Below, in pieces: positions 53,049 to 61,879 of a stretch of 62,047 nt of DNA; position 1 is the first letter of the stretch; each line of letters begins with the position of its first letter. The position numbers and the translations under genes were made by a program. The notes under the pieces are model-generated. The model saw only the letters and a list, made by a program, of their open reading frames with translations. It ran no database searches and was not told the origin of the DNA. Origin of the DNA: Arthrobacter sp. ISL-48 (GTDB taxonomy: Bacteria; Actinomycetota; Actinomycetes; Actinomycetales; Micrococcaceae); NCBI RefSeq assembly GCF_018613805.1, contig NZ_JAGGPL010000027.1, positions 1-62,047 of the forward strand. Direction: 5' to 3'.

Positions 53049-55289
53049 ATGAAGGCTCCAGACCAGCAGCAGGCGCAATCTTCCGACACGCCGGCAGCTT
53101 CTCCCGGCGACGTTGACGCGGCAGGTCAGGGCTCCGTTGATCAGCATCTGCTCCAGCGGCTGGCCGATGCCTACGGAGTGGGCACAACGTTCCAGGGCTG
53201 GGACGGCCTGCCGCACAGTGTTGCGGAGGAGACCCTGATCAAAGTGCTTGCCGCCCTGGGGGTCGCGGCCCACACCAATCAGCTGATCGAAGCTGCCCTC
53301 GCCGAGGCGGAACTGGCGCCCTGGCGGCGGATGCTGCCTCCCGCCGTCGTGGTTCAGGAGGGTGAACCGGCGCAGGTTCCCGTGCATGTGCGCGACGGCG
53401 CCACGGCTCGGCTGAGCGTTGAGCTGGAAGCGGGAACGGGCCCGGACCAGCGGCTGGAGGCAACCCAGCAGGATGTCTGGGTGCCGCCGCAGGACGTGGA
53501 CGGGATACCCACAGGCCGGGCGACCTTCGCGTTGCCACAGGGGCTGCCGCTTGGCTGGCATACCCTGCACGCAGAGTCCGAGGGGATTTCCGCACACGGA
53601 ACGCTGGTGGTGGTGCCGGCGCGCCTGACCACAGCCCAACCGCTGGAGGAGCGCCGCGGCTGGGGCCTGGCCACCCAGCTCTATTCGGTGCGGTCCAAAC
53701 GGTCCTGGGGGATCGGTGATTTCGCCGACCTCGCGGACCTGGCCACGCTGAGCGGCGCACGGGGAGCGGACTACATCCTGGTGAACCCGCTGCACGCGGC
53801 AGAGCCTGTTCCGCCTGTACAACCCTCGCCGTATTCGCCATCCACCCGGCGCTTCTTTAACCCGCTCTACATCCGGGTGGAGGACATCCCCGAGCTGGCG
53901 TACCTCAAGCCGCGACGGCGTGCCACTGTGGACAAGCTGGTGGAGCAGGTGCAGGGCCTGAACCGAAACGGGGAAAGGCTGGACAGGAACTCCGTATATG
54001 CCGCGAAGCTCCAGGCCCTGGAGCTCCTGTACCACGCCAAACGATCGCCCACCCGGCAGGCGGCGTTCGAGCATTTCTGCAGGATCTCCGGTTCCGGGCT
54101 GGATGATTTTGCCCTCTGGTCCGCCATCCGGGAGGACCTCGCGCCGGAGGACCCGCTCTGGACGGACCCGGACTGCGCCCTGGGATCCGCCGAGGCCGAG
54201 TCCTTGCGGGAGAAGCTCGCGGACCGGATCGGCTTCCACCGCTGGCTGCAGTGGATCTGCGACGAACAGCTGGAGAATGCCCAGCAGGCGGCGCGCCGGG
54301 CCGGCATGCGGCTGGGCGTGGTGCACGACCTCGCCGTGGGCGTCGATCTCAGCAGCGCCGATGCCTGGACTCTGCGCGGTGTCCTGGCGCCCGGCATCAG
54401 CGTGGGCGCCCCGCCGGACATGTACAACCAGCTGGGCCAGGACTGGAACCAGCCGCCCTGGCATCCGGGGCGCCTGGCAGAGGCCGGTTATGCACCGTTC
54501 CGCAACATGCTGTCCACGGTGCTTCGGCACGCAGGAGGGATCCGCGTGGACCACGTCCTTGGCCTGTTCCGGCTCTGGTGGGTGCCTACCGGAAACTCCC
54601 CGCGGGACGGCGCCTACGTCCGGTACGACCACGAGGCACTAATCGGCATCCTGGCGCTGGAGGCGCAACGCGCCGGTGCCGTGGTGATCGGCGAGGACCT
54701 TGGCACCTTTGAGCCCTGGGTGCGTGATTACCTTGCCGCGCGGGGCATCCTTGGCACCTCCATCCTCTGGTTCGAGAACGACGGCGATTCGCCCCTCCCG
54801 CCCGAGAGGTACCGCACTCAGGCGCTCGCGAGCGTCAACACCCACGACTTGCCGCCGACCGCAGGTTATCTCGCCGGCGACCACGTGGCGCTGCGCAGCC
54901 GTCTTGGCCTGCTGGAACGGTCGGAGGAGGATGAGCGGGAAGGCCACATGGCCACCTTGGAGAAGATGATGGGGCTGCTGCGCGAGCGCGGACTCCTTCC
55001 CGACGGCGCTGGTGCTGCCCTGGACGAACTGGGCAGCGAGGAGCGCACGATAGAGGCGCTGCACCGCCTGCTGGCCCAGTCGCCGTCGGTCTTGCTGGGT
55101 GTTGCCCTGGTTGATGCAGTGGGCGAACGGCGCGTGCAGAACCAGCCCGGCACCACCGAGGCGCTCTATCCGAACTGGCAAGTGCCGCTGGGTGGTCCGG
55201 ACGGCAAGGCGGTCTTCCTGGACGACCTTCCCGGGAACGCGCGTTTCAACTCGCTGCTGGCGGCTGTACAGGAAGCTTTGGGCCGCTGA
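53049..55289 (+). CDS. malQ: 4-alpha-glucanotransferase (amylomaltase), GH77
   Basis: MalQ transfers glucan segments between maltodextrins in the cytoplasm. The 746-residue length fits the long MalQ form with an N-terminal extension of about 150 residues. The GH77 core shows nucleophile D501 (GIRVDHVLGLFRLWW), acid/base E549 (VIGEDLGTFE) and transition-state D600 (VNTHDLPPTAGYL). I start at ATG 53049 (MKAPDQQQ) with GAGGCGGA upstream; the longer frame overlaps the divergent GH32 promoter. The NAD(P)-binding gene follows after 25 bases. Confidence 0.95.
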   Translation: MKAPDQQQAQSSDTPAASPGDVDAAGQGSVDQHLLQRLADAYGVGTTFQGWDGLPHSVAEETLIKVLAALGVAAHTNQLIEAALAEAELAPWRRMLPPAVVVQEGEPAQVPVHVRDGATARLSVELEAGTGPDQRLEATQQDVWVPPQDVDGIPTGRATFALPQGLPLGWHTLHAESEGISAHGTLVVVPARLTTAQPLEERRGWGLATQLYSVRSKRSWGIGDFADLADLATLSGARGADYILVNPLHAAEPVPPVQPSPYSPSTRRFFNPLYIRVEDIPELAYLKPRRRATVDKLVEQVQGLNRNGERLDRNSVYAAKLQALELLYHAKRSPTRQAAFEHFCRISGSGLDDFALWSAIREDLAPEDPLWTDPDCALGSAEAESLREKLADRIGFHRWLQWICDEQLENAQQAARRAGMRLGVVHDLAVGVDLSSADAWTLRGVLAPGISVGAPPDMYNQLGQDWNQPPWHPGRLAEAGYAPFRNMLSTVLRHAGGIRVDHVLGLFRLWWVPTGNSPRDGAYVRYDHEALIGILALEAQRAGAVVIGEDLGTFEPWVRDYLAARGILGTSILWFENDGDSPLPPERYRTQALASVNTHDLPPTAGYLAGDHVALRSRLGLLERSEEDEREGHMATLEKMMGLLRERGLLPDGAGAALDELGSEERTIEALHRLLAQSPSVLLGVALVDAVGERRVQNQPGTTEALYPNWQVPLGGPDGKAVFLDDLPGNARFNSLLAAVQEALGR

Positions 55290-55314
55290 CAAGGGGCGCG
55301 GAAAGGACCAGATC

Positions 55315-56223
55315 ATGAGCGACGGACCTGTACTGGTGGTCGGCGGAACCGGGATGGTGGGTGGCCAAGTGGTCAGCCAACTGCTCGGGCGGGGGAAGCA
55401 GGTGCGGGCACTCGTGAGGCCTGGCTCCGATGCCACCCGGCTCGAGGCCGCAGGGGTGGCGATTGCCCGCGGAGACATGATGGACCCCGATTCGCTATCG
55501 CGCGCCATGGACGGTGCCGACTCCGTCATCACGTCGGCGGCCGGCTATACAAGGCACAGCAAGGGGGACAGCTCCGAGATCGACACTGTGGGAAACACCA
55601 ACCTCGTGGAGGCGGCTGGCCGCGCCGGGGTCCGCAGGTTCGTGCTCACCAGCATCCTGACGTGTGACCAGACCCCGCAGGTTCCGCACTTCTGGCATAA
55701 GAAGCTCACCGAAGACCGGCTGGAAGAACTGGGTGTCCCTTTTGTGGCACTGCGCCCCGGCGCGTTCCTGGACCAGGTCACACGGTTCGGCGGCGATCCT
55801 TTCAGGAAGCGCAAGCTCATGTGGTTCGGGTCAGCCAGCACTCCTCTGACTTTTGTGCTCACCGCTGACCTCGCCAGCTACCTTGCCGCTGCCGTCGATG
55901 CACCGGGAGTGGAGGGGCAGCGGGTGGACATCGGCATGGACCGGCCGCTGTCCATGCAGGACATCGCCGACATTTCCGGGCGCCTCCTGGGAGCGCGAAT
56001 CAGGGTCCGGTCCGTCCCCGCCGGCGTCCTCCGCGCTGCCTCGACATTGCTCGCCCCGCTCAACCCGATGGCCAAGGATCTGTCCGCGATGATCGATTGG
56101 TTCGAGACCGGCGGCTACGTTGCGGACACCACCCGCCAGCGGGAGGTCTTCGGGCCACCGCCCGCAGCAGAGGACGCTCTTGCCAGGCTGGTTGAAGGCC
56201 TGGGCCACCCCGTCCGCCGGTAG
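55315..56223 (+). CDS. NAD(P)H-binding NmrA/SDR-like protein
   Basis: The 302-residue atypical short-chain-dehydrogenase-fold protein has the N-terminal dinucleotide motif VVGGTGMVGGQVVSQLL. Substrate-side segments RFVLTSILTCDQ and LRPGAFLDQV are NmrA-like. It lacks the usual YxxxK catalytic pair in clear form, so it may be a redox sensor or a reductase of unknown substrate. GGAAAGGA precedes ATG 55315. It is probably co-transcribed with malQ (25-base gap), though a functional link is not apparent. Confidence 0.8.
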   Translation: MSDGPVLVVGGTGMVGGQVVSQLLGRGKQVRALVRPGSDATRLEAAGVAIARGDMMDPDSLSRAMDGADSVITSAAGYTRHSKGDSSEIDTVGNTNLVEAAGRAGVRRFVLTSILTCDQTPQVPHFWHKKLTEDRLEELGVPFVALRPGAFLDQVTRFGGDPFRKRKLMWFGSASTPLTFVLTADLASYLAAAVDAPGVEGQRVDIGMDRPLSMQDIADISGRLLGARIRVRSVPAGVLRAASTLLAPLNPMAKDLSAMIDWFETGGYVADTTRQREVFGPPPAAEDALARLVEGLGHPVRR

Positions 56224-56247
56224 GTCACCTACGGTCTGCACCACAAC

Positions 56248-56308
56248 AACGCGGGGTCACATCGCGCCCATCGGAAGCCTAGCGATGGGCGCGATGTGAC
56301 CCCACGTT
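56248..56308. terminator. Very long hairpin between convergent genes
   Basis: The perfect 21-base arms at 56253-56273 (beginning GGGGTCACATCG) and 56283-56303 flank a nine-base loop. After one mismatch the stem extends by AACG/CGTT at 56248-56251 and 56305-56308. It fills the gap between the NmrA-like gene and the convergent amylase gene. Confidence 0.75.
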
Positions 56309-56312
56309 GCGG

Positions 56313-59300
56313 TTAATGGGTGGTGATGAGGTGAGTGAAGTGGTCGTACCGGAACATGACTGGGCCGCCGTCGTGGTTGTAAACGATGTTGGCCCCGTTC
56401 GGCACGCCGTTGGCGCCGTAGTTCTCCGTCCAGCCGCGGTTCAGCGCCGCCTTGAACTCATATGTGCCTGCCGGCAGGGCCGGAACGGACAGCTTCCACA
56501 CCAGATCCGCCGGATCAAGCGTCAACTGGGCCTGGCCGCATGCTGGATCCCAGTCGGCAGCGCAGCCGAGTGCCATGTCAAGGCTTCCGGCGGCGGCCAC
56601 GGCTTGCGGCTGCTGGGACGCGTAAACGGGACCCAGGACATGCGTGCGGTTGTCGTAGCGGAACGTGACCGGTCCTCCGGGGTGGTCAAGGACGATGTTG
56701 TTCCCGTTGAGGACCCCGTCGGCGCCGTAGTTCTCATCCCAGCTGCCATTGAGCGCGGCCTTGTACTCGTAATGCCCGGCCGGCATGGCAACGGTGAGAC
56801 GCCAGATGTTGTCCGCCGGGTCCAAGGTCATCCGGGCCTGCGGGCAGGCCGGATCCCACTCAGCGCACCCCATCTGCAGGTTCAAGCTTCCCGCAACCGT
56901 TACCGAGTCCGGCTGCGGCGCCGCGCCCACGGTTACGGTCCGCGGTTGGCTGACCACGTTGAACCCGGTGCCGCTCATGGTGGCGCGGTACTGCACCTTG
57001 GTCCCGTCCGGGAGGTCCAGGGCTGTTAGGTTGTCCGTCGCTGAGTACACGGGGGACGAATCATCCGTGCCCACGGCCGTCCAGTCGCCGCCAGCAACGC
57101 TGCGTTCGAAGGACACCACGTGGCTGGCCTTCTCCGGATCGGCGGTGGCACTGAGCTCCACAGCTCCCTCCACGCTGCTGCCTTCCAGAGGCTTCTGCAT
57201 GGTCAGGACCGGGGCCGGAACCGCCGCGCTCCTGGACTGGCTGGTGGCTGTGTGGCCGCCGTTGTCCAACACGGTCGCACGGTATTCCAGTGCGGTGCCG
57301 GCGTCCAGGGCGGCCACATCGTGGAACACCTGGTACGGGGCATTGTCATCAGTCCCGATCGGCTCCCAGCCTCCTCCGGCAGTCCTGGCCTCAAAGGTGA
57401 CCTCGTAAAACGAAGTACCGCCGACGTCGGCCGTCACCTTAACACGCCCGTTGTCTTCCGGAGCTGCGGCAGGATTCTGGAGGACGACGGCGGGCGCTGC
57501 CTTGGAGTGTGGGATGCGGCCTGAGGATTTGTACACGACGGCCGAAAGCGGCGGAACGGTGACTGCCAGTTTGCCTTCTGCGGAAGTCTTAATGTCGCTG
57601 GCCGCGCCTCCATAGATGAGCGAGTAGCTGCGCTTCGCGATGTATGTGGGAACCTCGGCCGTCTGCTCCTGTTCGCTGTTGTTCAGGGCCACCACGTATT
57701 CCCGCTGGTCCTCAGCATCGGTCCGGGAGAAGGCGTAAATGCCGGGGCCTTCGGACGCGTAACGGTGCTGGTGGGCGCCGTCGCGCAGGGCGGGGTTTTC
57801 CTTGGTCAGGGCGGCGAGCTGGCTGATTTTGGCGTACAGGGGGTGGCCGGGGTTGAAGTTGTCGGTGGCGTGCGTGGCGTCGGTGCCCAGCAGGTCGTCG
57901 TCGAGGTACTCCGGAACCTGGCTGGCGAAGAGGGTCTGCCGGGCGTCCTGGTCTCCGCCGGGACCGGTGAAGCCCTGCTCGTCGCCGTAGTAGATCACCG
58001 GGTTGCCGCGTGAGAAGTACATCAGTTCGTGGGCCAGCTGGTCGCGGACCACTTTCTCGGTGTCGGTTGATCCCGGATTGTCTGCGGCGATGAAGCTGCC
58101 GATGCGGCCCATGTCGTGGTTCCCCAGGAAGGTGGGCAGCTGGTAGACGTTCGAATCGGCGTCCGTGTACCAGTCGTCGCCTGCAAAGAAGGACTCCAAA
58201 GCCCGGGTGTCCTGACCCTTGGAGGCGAAGTTGCGGGCGGCGTCCTGGAACGGAAAGTCCAGCACAGCTTGCATCTCGTTACGGGTGGTGAACTGCGAGG
58301 TGAAGCTCTTGGTGGTGTCAAAGACTTCGCCGAACATAAAGAACTCGTCCTTGCCCTGCGCCTTGGCGTAGCTCAGGACATCCGGGCCGAACTCCTGCCA
58401 GAACTCGTTGTTCACGTGCTTCATGGTGTCGATGCGGAAGCCGTCCACGCCGAACCCGCCGATCCATGATTTGTAGACGTCCTCCATCCCGGCCACCACC
58501 TTCGGGTGTTCAGTGAAGAGGTCGTCCAAACCGAAAAAGTCGCCGTAGGAGGAGTCCTCGCCCACGAAGGTGGTGTCGCCGCGGTTGTGGTACAGCGTCG
58601 GATCGTTCAGCCAGGCGGGGACTTTCAGGTTCTCTTCGCCCGGTTCAAGGACCGGCTTGTAGGGGAAGGATGTGGCGGCGTCCAGTGCGGGGAAGTCCTT
58701 AGACCCGGCGAAGTCACGGTCATCGAACTCGGTGCCGTTGGCCGTCTTGTAGGGTTCTGCGTCCTTGGAGACGTAGGCCTTGCGGGCGCCCTCCTCATAG
58801 CCGATCACATCCGCTGTGTGGTTGGTGATGATGTCGAAGTACACCTTCATGCCGCGGGAGTGAGCCTTGTCGATGAGGGCCTTGAGTTCCTCGTTGGTGC
58901 CCAGGTGGGGATCAATTTGGGTGAAGTCCGTGACCCAGTAGCCGTGGTAGCCGGCCGACTTGTCCTCGGGCTGCACCGCCTTGTTCTTGAAGCTCGGGGT
59001 CAGCCAGATGGACGTGGTTCCCAGGCCCTGGATGTAGTCGATCCTGTCCAGCAGGCCGGCCAGGTCGCCGCCGTTGTAGAAACCCTTCTTAGTGGGGTCG
59101 AAGCCGGAAACCATCGGGTCCGCCCCCAGGCCGCCGTCGTCGTTGGCTTTGTTGCCGTTGCTGAACCGGTCGGCCATGACAAAGTAGAAGTTCTCATCCG
59201 TTACGGGGGCGCGGAGCGAGTGGGAGGCCGACGGCGACACAGGATCTTTAGGTCCGGGCGTGGCTTGCGCAGGGAGTGCTGCTGCTGAGACGGCGACTGC

Positions 59301-59414
59301 GGCCGCCAGAAGAACGGCCGCGGTGCGGGACAAGGCCCGGCCAGCGTGGGCCATGGTGGTTGGAGGCGATGCTTTGAGGCGTGGGGTGGCGCCTTGAGGG
59401 GTGCGGGAGTTCAC
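56313..59414 (-). CDS. Secreted GH13 alpha-amylase with two C-terminal X25-like modules
   Basis: The 1033-residue exported starch-degrading enzyme has a signal peptide (about residues 22-52, ending AQA), then a GH13 barrel. Catalytic residues are D329 (GFRIDTMKHV), E363 (FMFGEVFDT) and D434 (LGNHDMGRIG). After the barrel and its C-domain come two Ig-like segments (about 650-830). Two tandem copies of a pullulanase-type X25/SusE-like module follow at about 840-935 and 940-1033. Each has GSL, a WDPAC motif, LTLDPAD and NYGA-GV-NG-NI. The start is GTG 59414 with AGGAAGG upstream, or ATG 59354. A CRP-like palindrome lies 74-89 bases upstream. Released maltodextrins would feed MalQ. Confidence 0.9.
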   Translation of the reverse strand: MNSRTPQGATPRLKASPPTTMAHAGRALSRTAAVLLAAAVAVSAAALPAQATPGPKDPVSPSASHSLRAPVTDENFYFVMADRFSNGNKANDDGGLGADPMVSGFDPTKKGFYNGGDLAGLLDRIDYIQGLGTTSIWLTPSFKNKAVQPEDKSAGYHGYWVTDFTQIDPHLGTNEELKALIDKAHSRGMKVYFDIITNHTADVIGYEEGARKAYVSKDAEPYKTANGTEFDDRDFAGSKDFPALDAATSFPYKPVLEPGEENLKVPAWLNDPTLYHNRGDTTFVGEDSSYGDFFGLDDLFTEHPKVVAGMEDVYKSWIGGFGVDGFRIDTMKHVNNEFWQEFGPDVLSYAKAQGKDEFFMFGEVFDTTKSFTSQFTTRNEMQAVLDFPFQDAARNFASKGQDTRALESFFAGDDWYTDADSNVYQLPTFLGNHDMGRIGSFIAADNPGSTDTEKVVRDQLAHELMYFSRGNPVIYYGDEQGFTGPGGDQDARQTLFASQVPEYLDDDLLGTDATHATDNFNPGHPLYAKISQLAALTKENPALRDGAHQHRYASEGPGIYAFSRTDAEDQREYVVALNNSEQEQTAEVPTYIAKRSYSLIYGGAASDIKTSAEGKLAVTVPPLSAVVYKSSGRIPHSKAAPAVVLQNPAAAPEDNGRVKVTADVGGTSFYEVTFEARTAGGGWEPIGTDDNAPYQVFHDVAALDAGTALEYRATVLDNGGHTATSQSRSAAVPAPVLTMQKPLEGSSVEGAVELSATADPEKASHVVSFERSVAGGDWTAVGTDDSSPVYSATDNLTALDLPDGTKVQYRATMSGTGFNVVSQPRTVTVGAAPQPDSVTVAGSLNLQMGCAEWDPACPQARMTLDPADNIWRLTVAMPAGHYEYKAALNGSWDENYGADGVLNGNNIVLDHPGGPVTFRYDNRTHVLGPVYASQQPQAVAAAGSLDMALGCAADWDPACGQAQLTLDPADLVWKLSVPALPAGTYEFKAALNRGWTENYGANGVPNGANIVYNHDGGPVMFRYDHFTHLITTH

Positions 59415-59487
59415 GTCAGGAGAGACCTTCCTGGTAGCGGCGTTGCTGAGCAGGTTTTGGTCCGGCAGAGGCGCAGAGGAGGCCAGC

Positions 59488-59503
59488 TGTGAACCAAGTC
59501 ACA
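59488..59503. promoter_or_regulatory. CRP/GlxR-like site upstream of the amylase gene
   Basis: TGTGAACCAAGTCACA is an exact TGTGA-N6-TCACA palindrome, the consensus of CRP-family regulators such as Corynebacterium GlxR. It sits 74-89 bases upstream of the amylase start, suggesting cAMP-dependent carbon control. Confidence 0.6.
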
Positions 59504-59557
59504 ACTGTAAGCGCCGGCAGTCAATTTCTCCAACCTTTTGAAGAAACCTCGGGAAGG

Positions 59558-60604
59558 CTAACCGGCGGGCACCAGGACGGTGGGCGATGGCGTATGGAGA
59601 GTATGGACGAGCGGCCCAGGAAGCCCCGTGGCTGGGCGTAAAGCGAAAGTGGCAATGTCATCAGACCGTTCGTGCGCGACATGGAGCCACTGGCCACGGA
59701 CCAGGTGGTGGCGGGGCCAGTCCCCGCCGCTGGGGAAGTCGTGTATCGGCGACAGGGCCGAGCCATCCGGAGTTACCTGCAGAACACTGATCAGGTTTGA
59801 GCCGCGTACCCCCACGTAGGCGTGGTTCCCGTCCTGGCCGAGGCAGATCTCTGCGGCCGAATCGTCCGGAACGCTGCCACCGGAAGTTGCCGGGCCGCGG
59901 CTGATCAGCTCAAAAGTCCCGGCGTCTGCCCTGACCACAAAGACCTCGATGGAGTACTCGGAGACGACAAAAACACTCCCACTGGCGTGCTGGACCAGGT
60001 GACGTGGGCCGCTGCCAAAGGGGAGGGCCACCTCATGATCGGCGTTGAGCCCGGCCCCTGGCTCGTACTGCCAGACGCGCAGCGTGTCGTGGCCCAAGTC
60101 GGTGGTCATGATGCGGCCGTCGGACAGCATCAGGCTGGCGTGGGCCCGGCTTTGGCGGGGCTCGCCCGGAGTCATGCTGCCGTGGGGATCAACCGACGGT
60201 GGCGCCGGGAACCGCCCCGTCATCCCGCCGTCGTGGTCCAGTTCGTAAAGCAAAACCTGGCCGTCTCCCCAGCAGGCCACGGTGAGGAAGCGCCCCAGTG
60301 GATCGACCGCCACGTGGCACGCCGCATCGCCAGCGGGCTGTGCGTCCCCAAGCGCTTCCAGCCCGAATTCCCCTGTGCGGCGGTAGGCCTGGACCGTCTG
60401 GGCCGGCTCGCCGACTGCATAGACCACCGGCAAGGTGGGATGCACGGCCACGAACGACGGCGAATTCGCCTTGACTGCGGTACCCAGCCACTGGAGTGTC
60501 CCGTCCGGGGCGGACGAGATCGCACCGATCCCATGCGCCCGGCCACCGCCATCGGGAGTGTAGGTGCCCGTCCAGATCAGTTGCTGCTGCGCAGAGGATG
60601 TCAT
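59558..60604 (-). CDS. Lactonase-family seven-bladed propeller protein
   Basis: The 348-residue protein resembles the Pgl-type 6-phosphogluconolactonase (YbhE) family. It starts IWTGTYTPDGGGRAHGIG, has the internal DPHGS motif and blades ending with CHVAVDPLGRF and GPRHLVQHASG. No signal peptide is seen, so it is cytoplasmic. Hydrolysis of 6-phosphogluconolactone is plausible, but other sugar lactones are equally possible. The ATG at 60604 follows TAGGAGCC. It is the upstream neighbour of the amylase gene with a 143-base gap that contains the CRP-like site. Confidence 0.82.
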   Translation of the reverse strand: MTSSAQQQLIWTGTYTPDGGGRAHGIGAISSAPDGTLQWLGTAVKANSPSFVAVHPTLPVVYAVGEPAQTVQAYRRTGEFGLEALGDAQPAGDAACHVAVDPLGRFLTVACWGDGQVLLYELDHDGGMTGRFPAPPSVDPHGSMTPGEPRQSRAHASLMLSDGRIMTTDLGHDTLRVWQYEPGAGLNADHEVALPFGSGPRHLVQHASGSVFVVSEYSIEVFVVRADAGTFELISRGPATSGGSVPDDSAAEICLGQDGNHAYVGVRGSNLISVLQVTPDGSALSPIHDFPSGGDWPRHHLVRGQWLHVAHERSDDIATFALRPATGLPGPLVHTLHTPSPTVLVPAG

Positions 60605-60715
60605 GGCTCCTATCCTGCCAATGAATGCGTTCGCGCGGCTGGATTGGGCTCGTGTGGTTGATTTCGGCTTCGGTTAGCATGGAGTTTCCAGCTATGGCAG
60701 AAGGAGGTGAGTCCC

Positions 60716-60775
60716 ATTACTGCAGTATCAGTTCCGGGTACTCCCAGACCCTGCCGTCCGGCCGCCAAGGCCTAA
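60716..60775 (+). CDS. Possible ATT-initiated 19-codon leader ORF
   Basis: A ten-base match to the 16S rRNA 3' end (AAGGAGGTGA, 60701-60710) is followed at ideal spacing not by ATG or GTG but by ATT (60716). ATT opens a 19-codon frame, MTAVSVPGTPRPCRPAAKA if initiated as Met, that ends in TAA 42 bases before the methyltransferase start. A different frame from ATG 60694 is also open but would have the ribosome site inside it. I regard this as a candidate leader peptide, not an established gene. Confidence 0.4.
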   Translation: MTAVSVPGTPRPCRPAAKA

Positions 60776-60817
60776 GTGACGCTCGGAGTGCCCGTCGGCT
60801 CACCGAAAGGCGTTCCC

Positions 60818-61654
60818 ATGCCAGCTCCTGGATTACCCCCCACCGATATTGATTTCACCTTCTTCGACACCGTTGCCCGTCTTCGCGCCGCCGGCTGCGT
60901 TTTTGCCGAAGATGAGGCGCAACTCCTTCTGGCCGCAGCAGCCAACCCTGTTGAACTCCTGGAGTTTGTTGATCGCCGGGTTGCCGGCTATCCACTGGAG
61001 CACATCCTCGGCTGGGCGGAGTTCTGCGGGCTCCGGATTGCCGTTGATAAGGGCGTTTTTGTTCCGCGTCGTCGCACCGGACTGCTGGTAGAGGAGGCGG
61101 CCGCACTGCTGTTTGGGAACTCCGACGGCGGCCGCCCGGCACCCGTCGTGGTGGATCTTTGTTGCGGTTCCGGCGCAGTGGGTACTGCGCTTGCCCGACG
61201 GGTTGGCGGGATCGAACTCCATGCAGCGGACATTGACCCAAGAGCGGTGAAGTGCGCTGGCCGGAATGTCGGCCCGGTAGGAGGGCAGGTGCACGAAGGC
61301 GATATGTACGCTGCCCTTCCTCCTCGGCTCTTAGGCAGGGTCCGGCTTCTGGCGGTCAACGCTCCGTATGTCCCCACGGAAGCGATCAGCATGATGCCCC
61401 ATGAAGCCCGGGTGCACGAATCCCGCATTGCGCTTGATGGCGACTCGGATGGTTTGGCGTCTCATCGACTGGTTGCTGCGGGCGCCCCCGAATGGCTCGC
61501 TCCCGGTGGGCATCTGCTCATCGAAACCAGCGAGCGGCAGGCGGCCGGGACGGCCTCGATCATGGCTGCTGCAGGCTTCTCCGTCACAACCGTTCGCTCG
61601 GAGGACCTGGACGGCACCGTGGTCATTGGTCAGGCTCGGACCACCGGATATTAG
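60818..61654 (+). CDS. Putative protein N5-glutamine methyltransferase (PrmC-related)
   Basis: The 278-residue AdoMet-dependent methyltransferase resembles PrmC. It has an N-terminal helical domain with GYPLEHILGWAEFCGLRI, the AdoMet site VVDLCCGSGAVGTALAR and, in place of PrmC NPPY, the catalytic-loop sequence NAPYVPT. That variant belongs to a PrmC-related actinobacterial family whose substrate is unknown. ATG 60818 follows AAAGG at about seven bases. The unusual leader ORF with a perfect ribosome binding site lies just upstream. Confidence 0.82.
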   Translation: MPAPGLPPTDIDFTFFDTVARLRAAGCVFAEDEAQLLLAAAANPVELLEFVDRRVAGYPLEHILGWAEFCGLRIAVDKGVFVPRRRTGLLVEEAAALLFGNSDGGRPAPVVVDLCCGSGAVGTALARRVGGIELHAADIDPRAVKCAGRNVGPVGGQVHEGDMYAALPPRLLGRVRLLAVNAPYVPTEAISMMPHEARVHESRIALDGDSDGLASHRLVAAGAPEWLAPGGHLLIETSERQAAGTASIMAAAGFSVTTVRSEDLDGTVVIGQARTTGY

Positions 61655-61879
61655 GCGCTGTCGCTGAGAGGCGTCACTTGCTGCGGGTTGAAGAGCCGCA
61701 CTTCGAGGTTTCGATCCTCGATACCTACACGTTAGTGCCGCCGCGCTGACCACGTTATGGCGCGGTTCCTGGCCGGTTTCTCCGTCTTGGGAGGGCGCGG
61801 GAATGTGCGTGGGGCTTCGCGTCGGCGTGGGGTATTTGCTTGCCACGGTTATTTGCATGGCCGGCGTTATTGACCTGCG
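61655..61879. other. Gene-free stretch before the right-edge HNH gene
   Basis: I see no gene here. A T-arm-like hairpin at 61704-61720 does not belong to a tRNA. From about 61860 the + strand becomes strongly G/T-rich, which continues into the HNH gene. Confidence 0.4.

Noticed and set aside
53025..54632. 535-codon open frame opposite malQ
   Set aside because: The malQ strand has all GH77 catalytic residues. The antisense product is Arg/Gly/His-rich low-complexity sequence typical of shadow frames.
60625..60852. 75-codon frame upstream of the PrmC-like gene
   Set aside because: It begins within the divergent promoter region and overlaps the methyltransferase start. The strong ribosome site lies inside it rather than before it.
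61704..61720. T-arm-like hairpin (CGAGG-TTTCGAT-CCTCG)
   Set aside because: The loop is one base out of register with a true T-loop, and no acceptor, D or anticodon arm can be folded around it.
61331..61858. 175-codon reverse frame across the end of the PrmC-like gene
   Set aside because: Mostly antisense to the methyltransferase; the remainder is unremarkable non-coding DNA.
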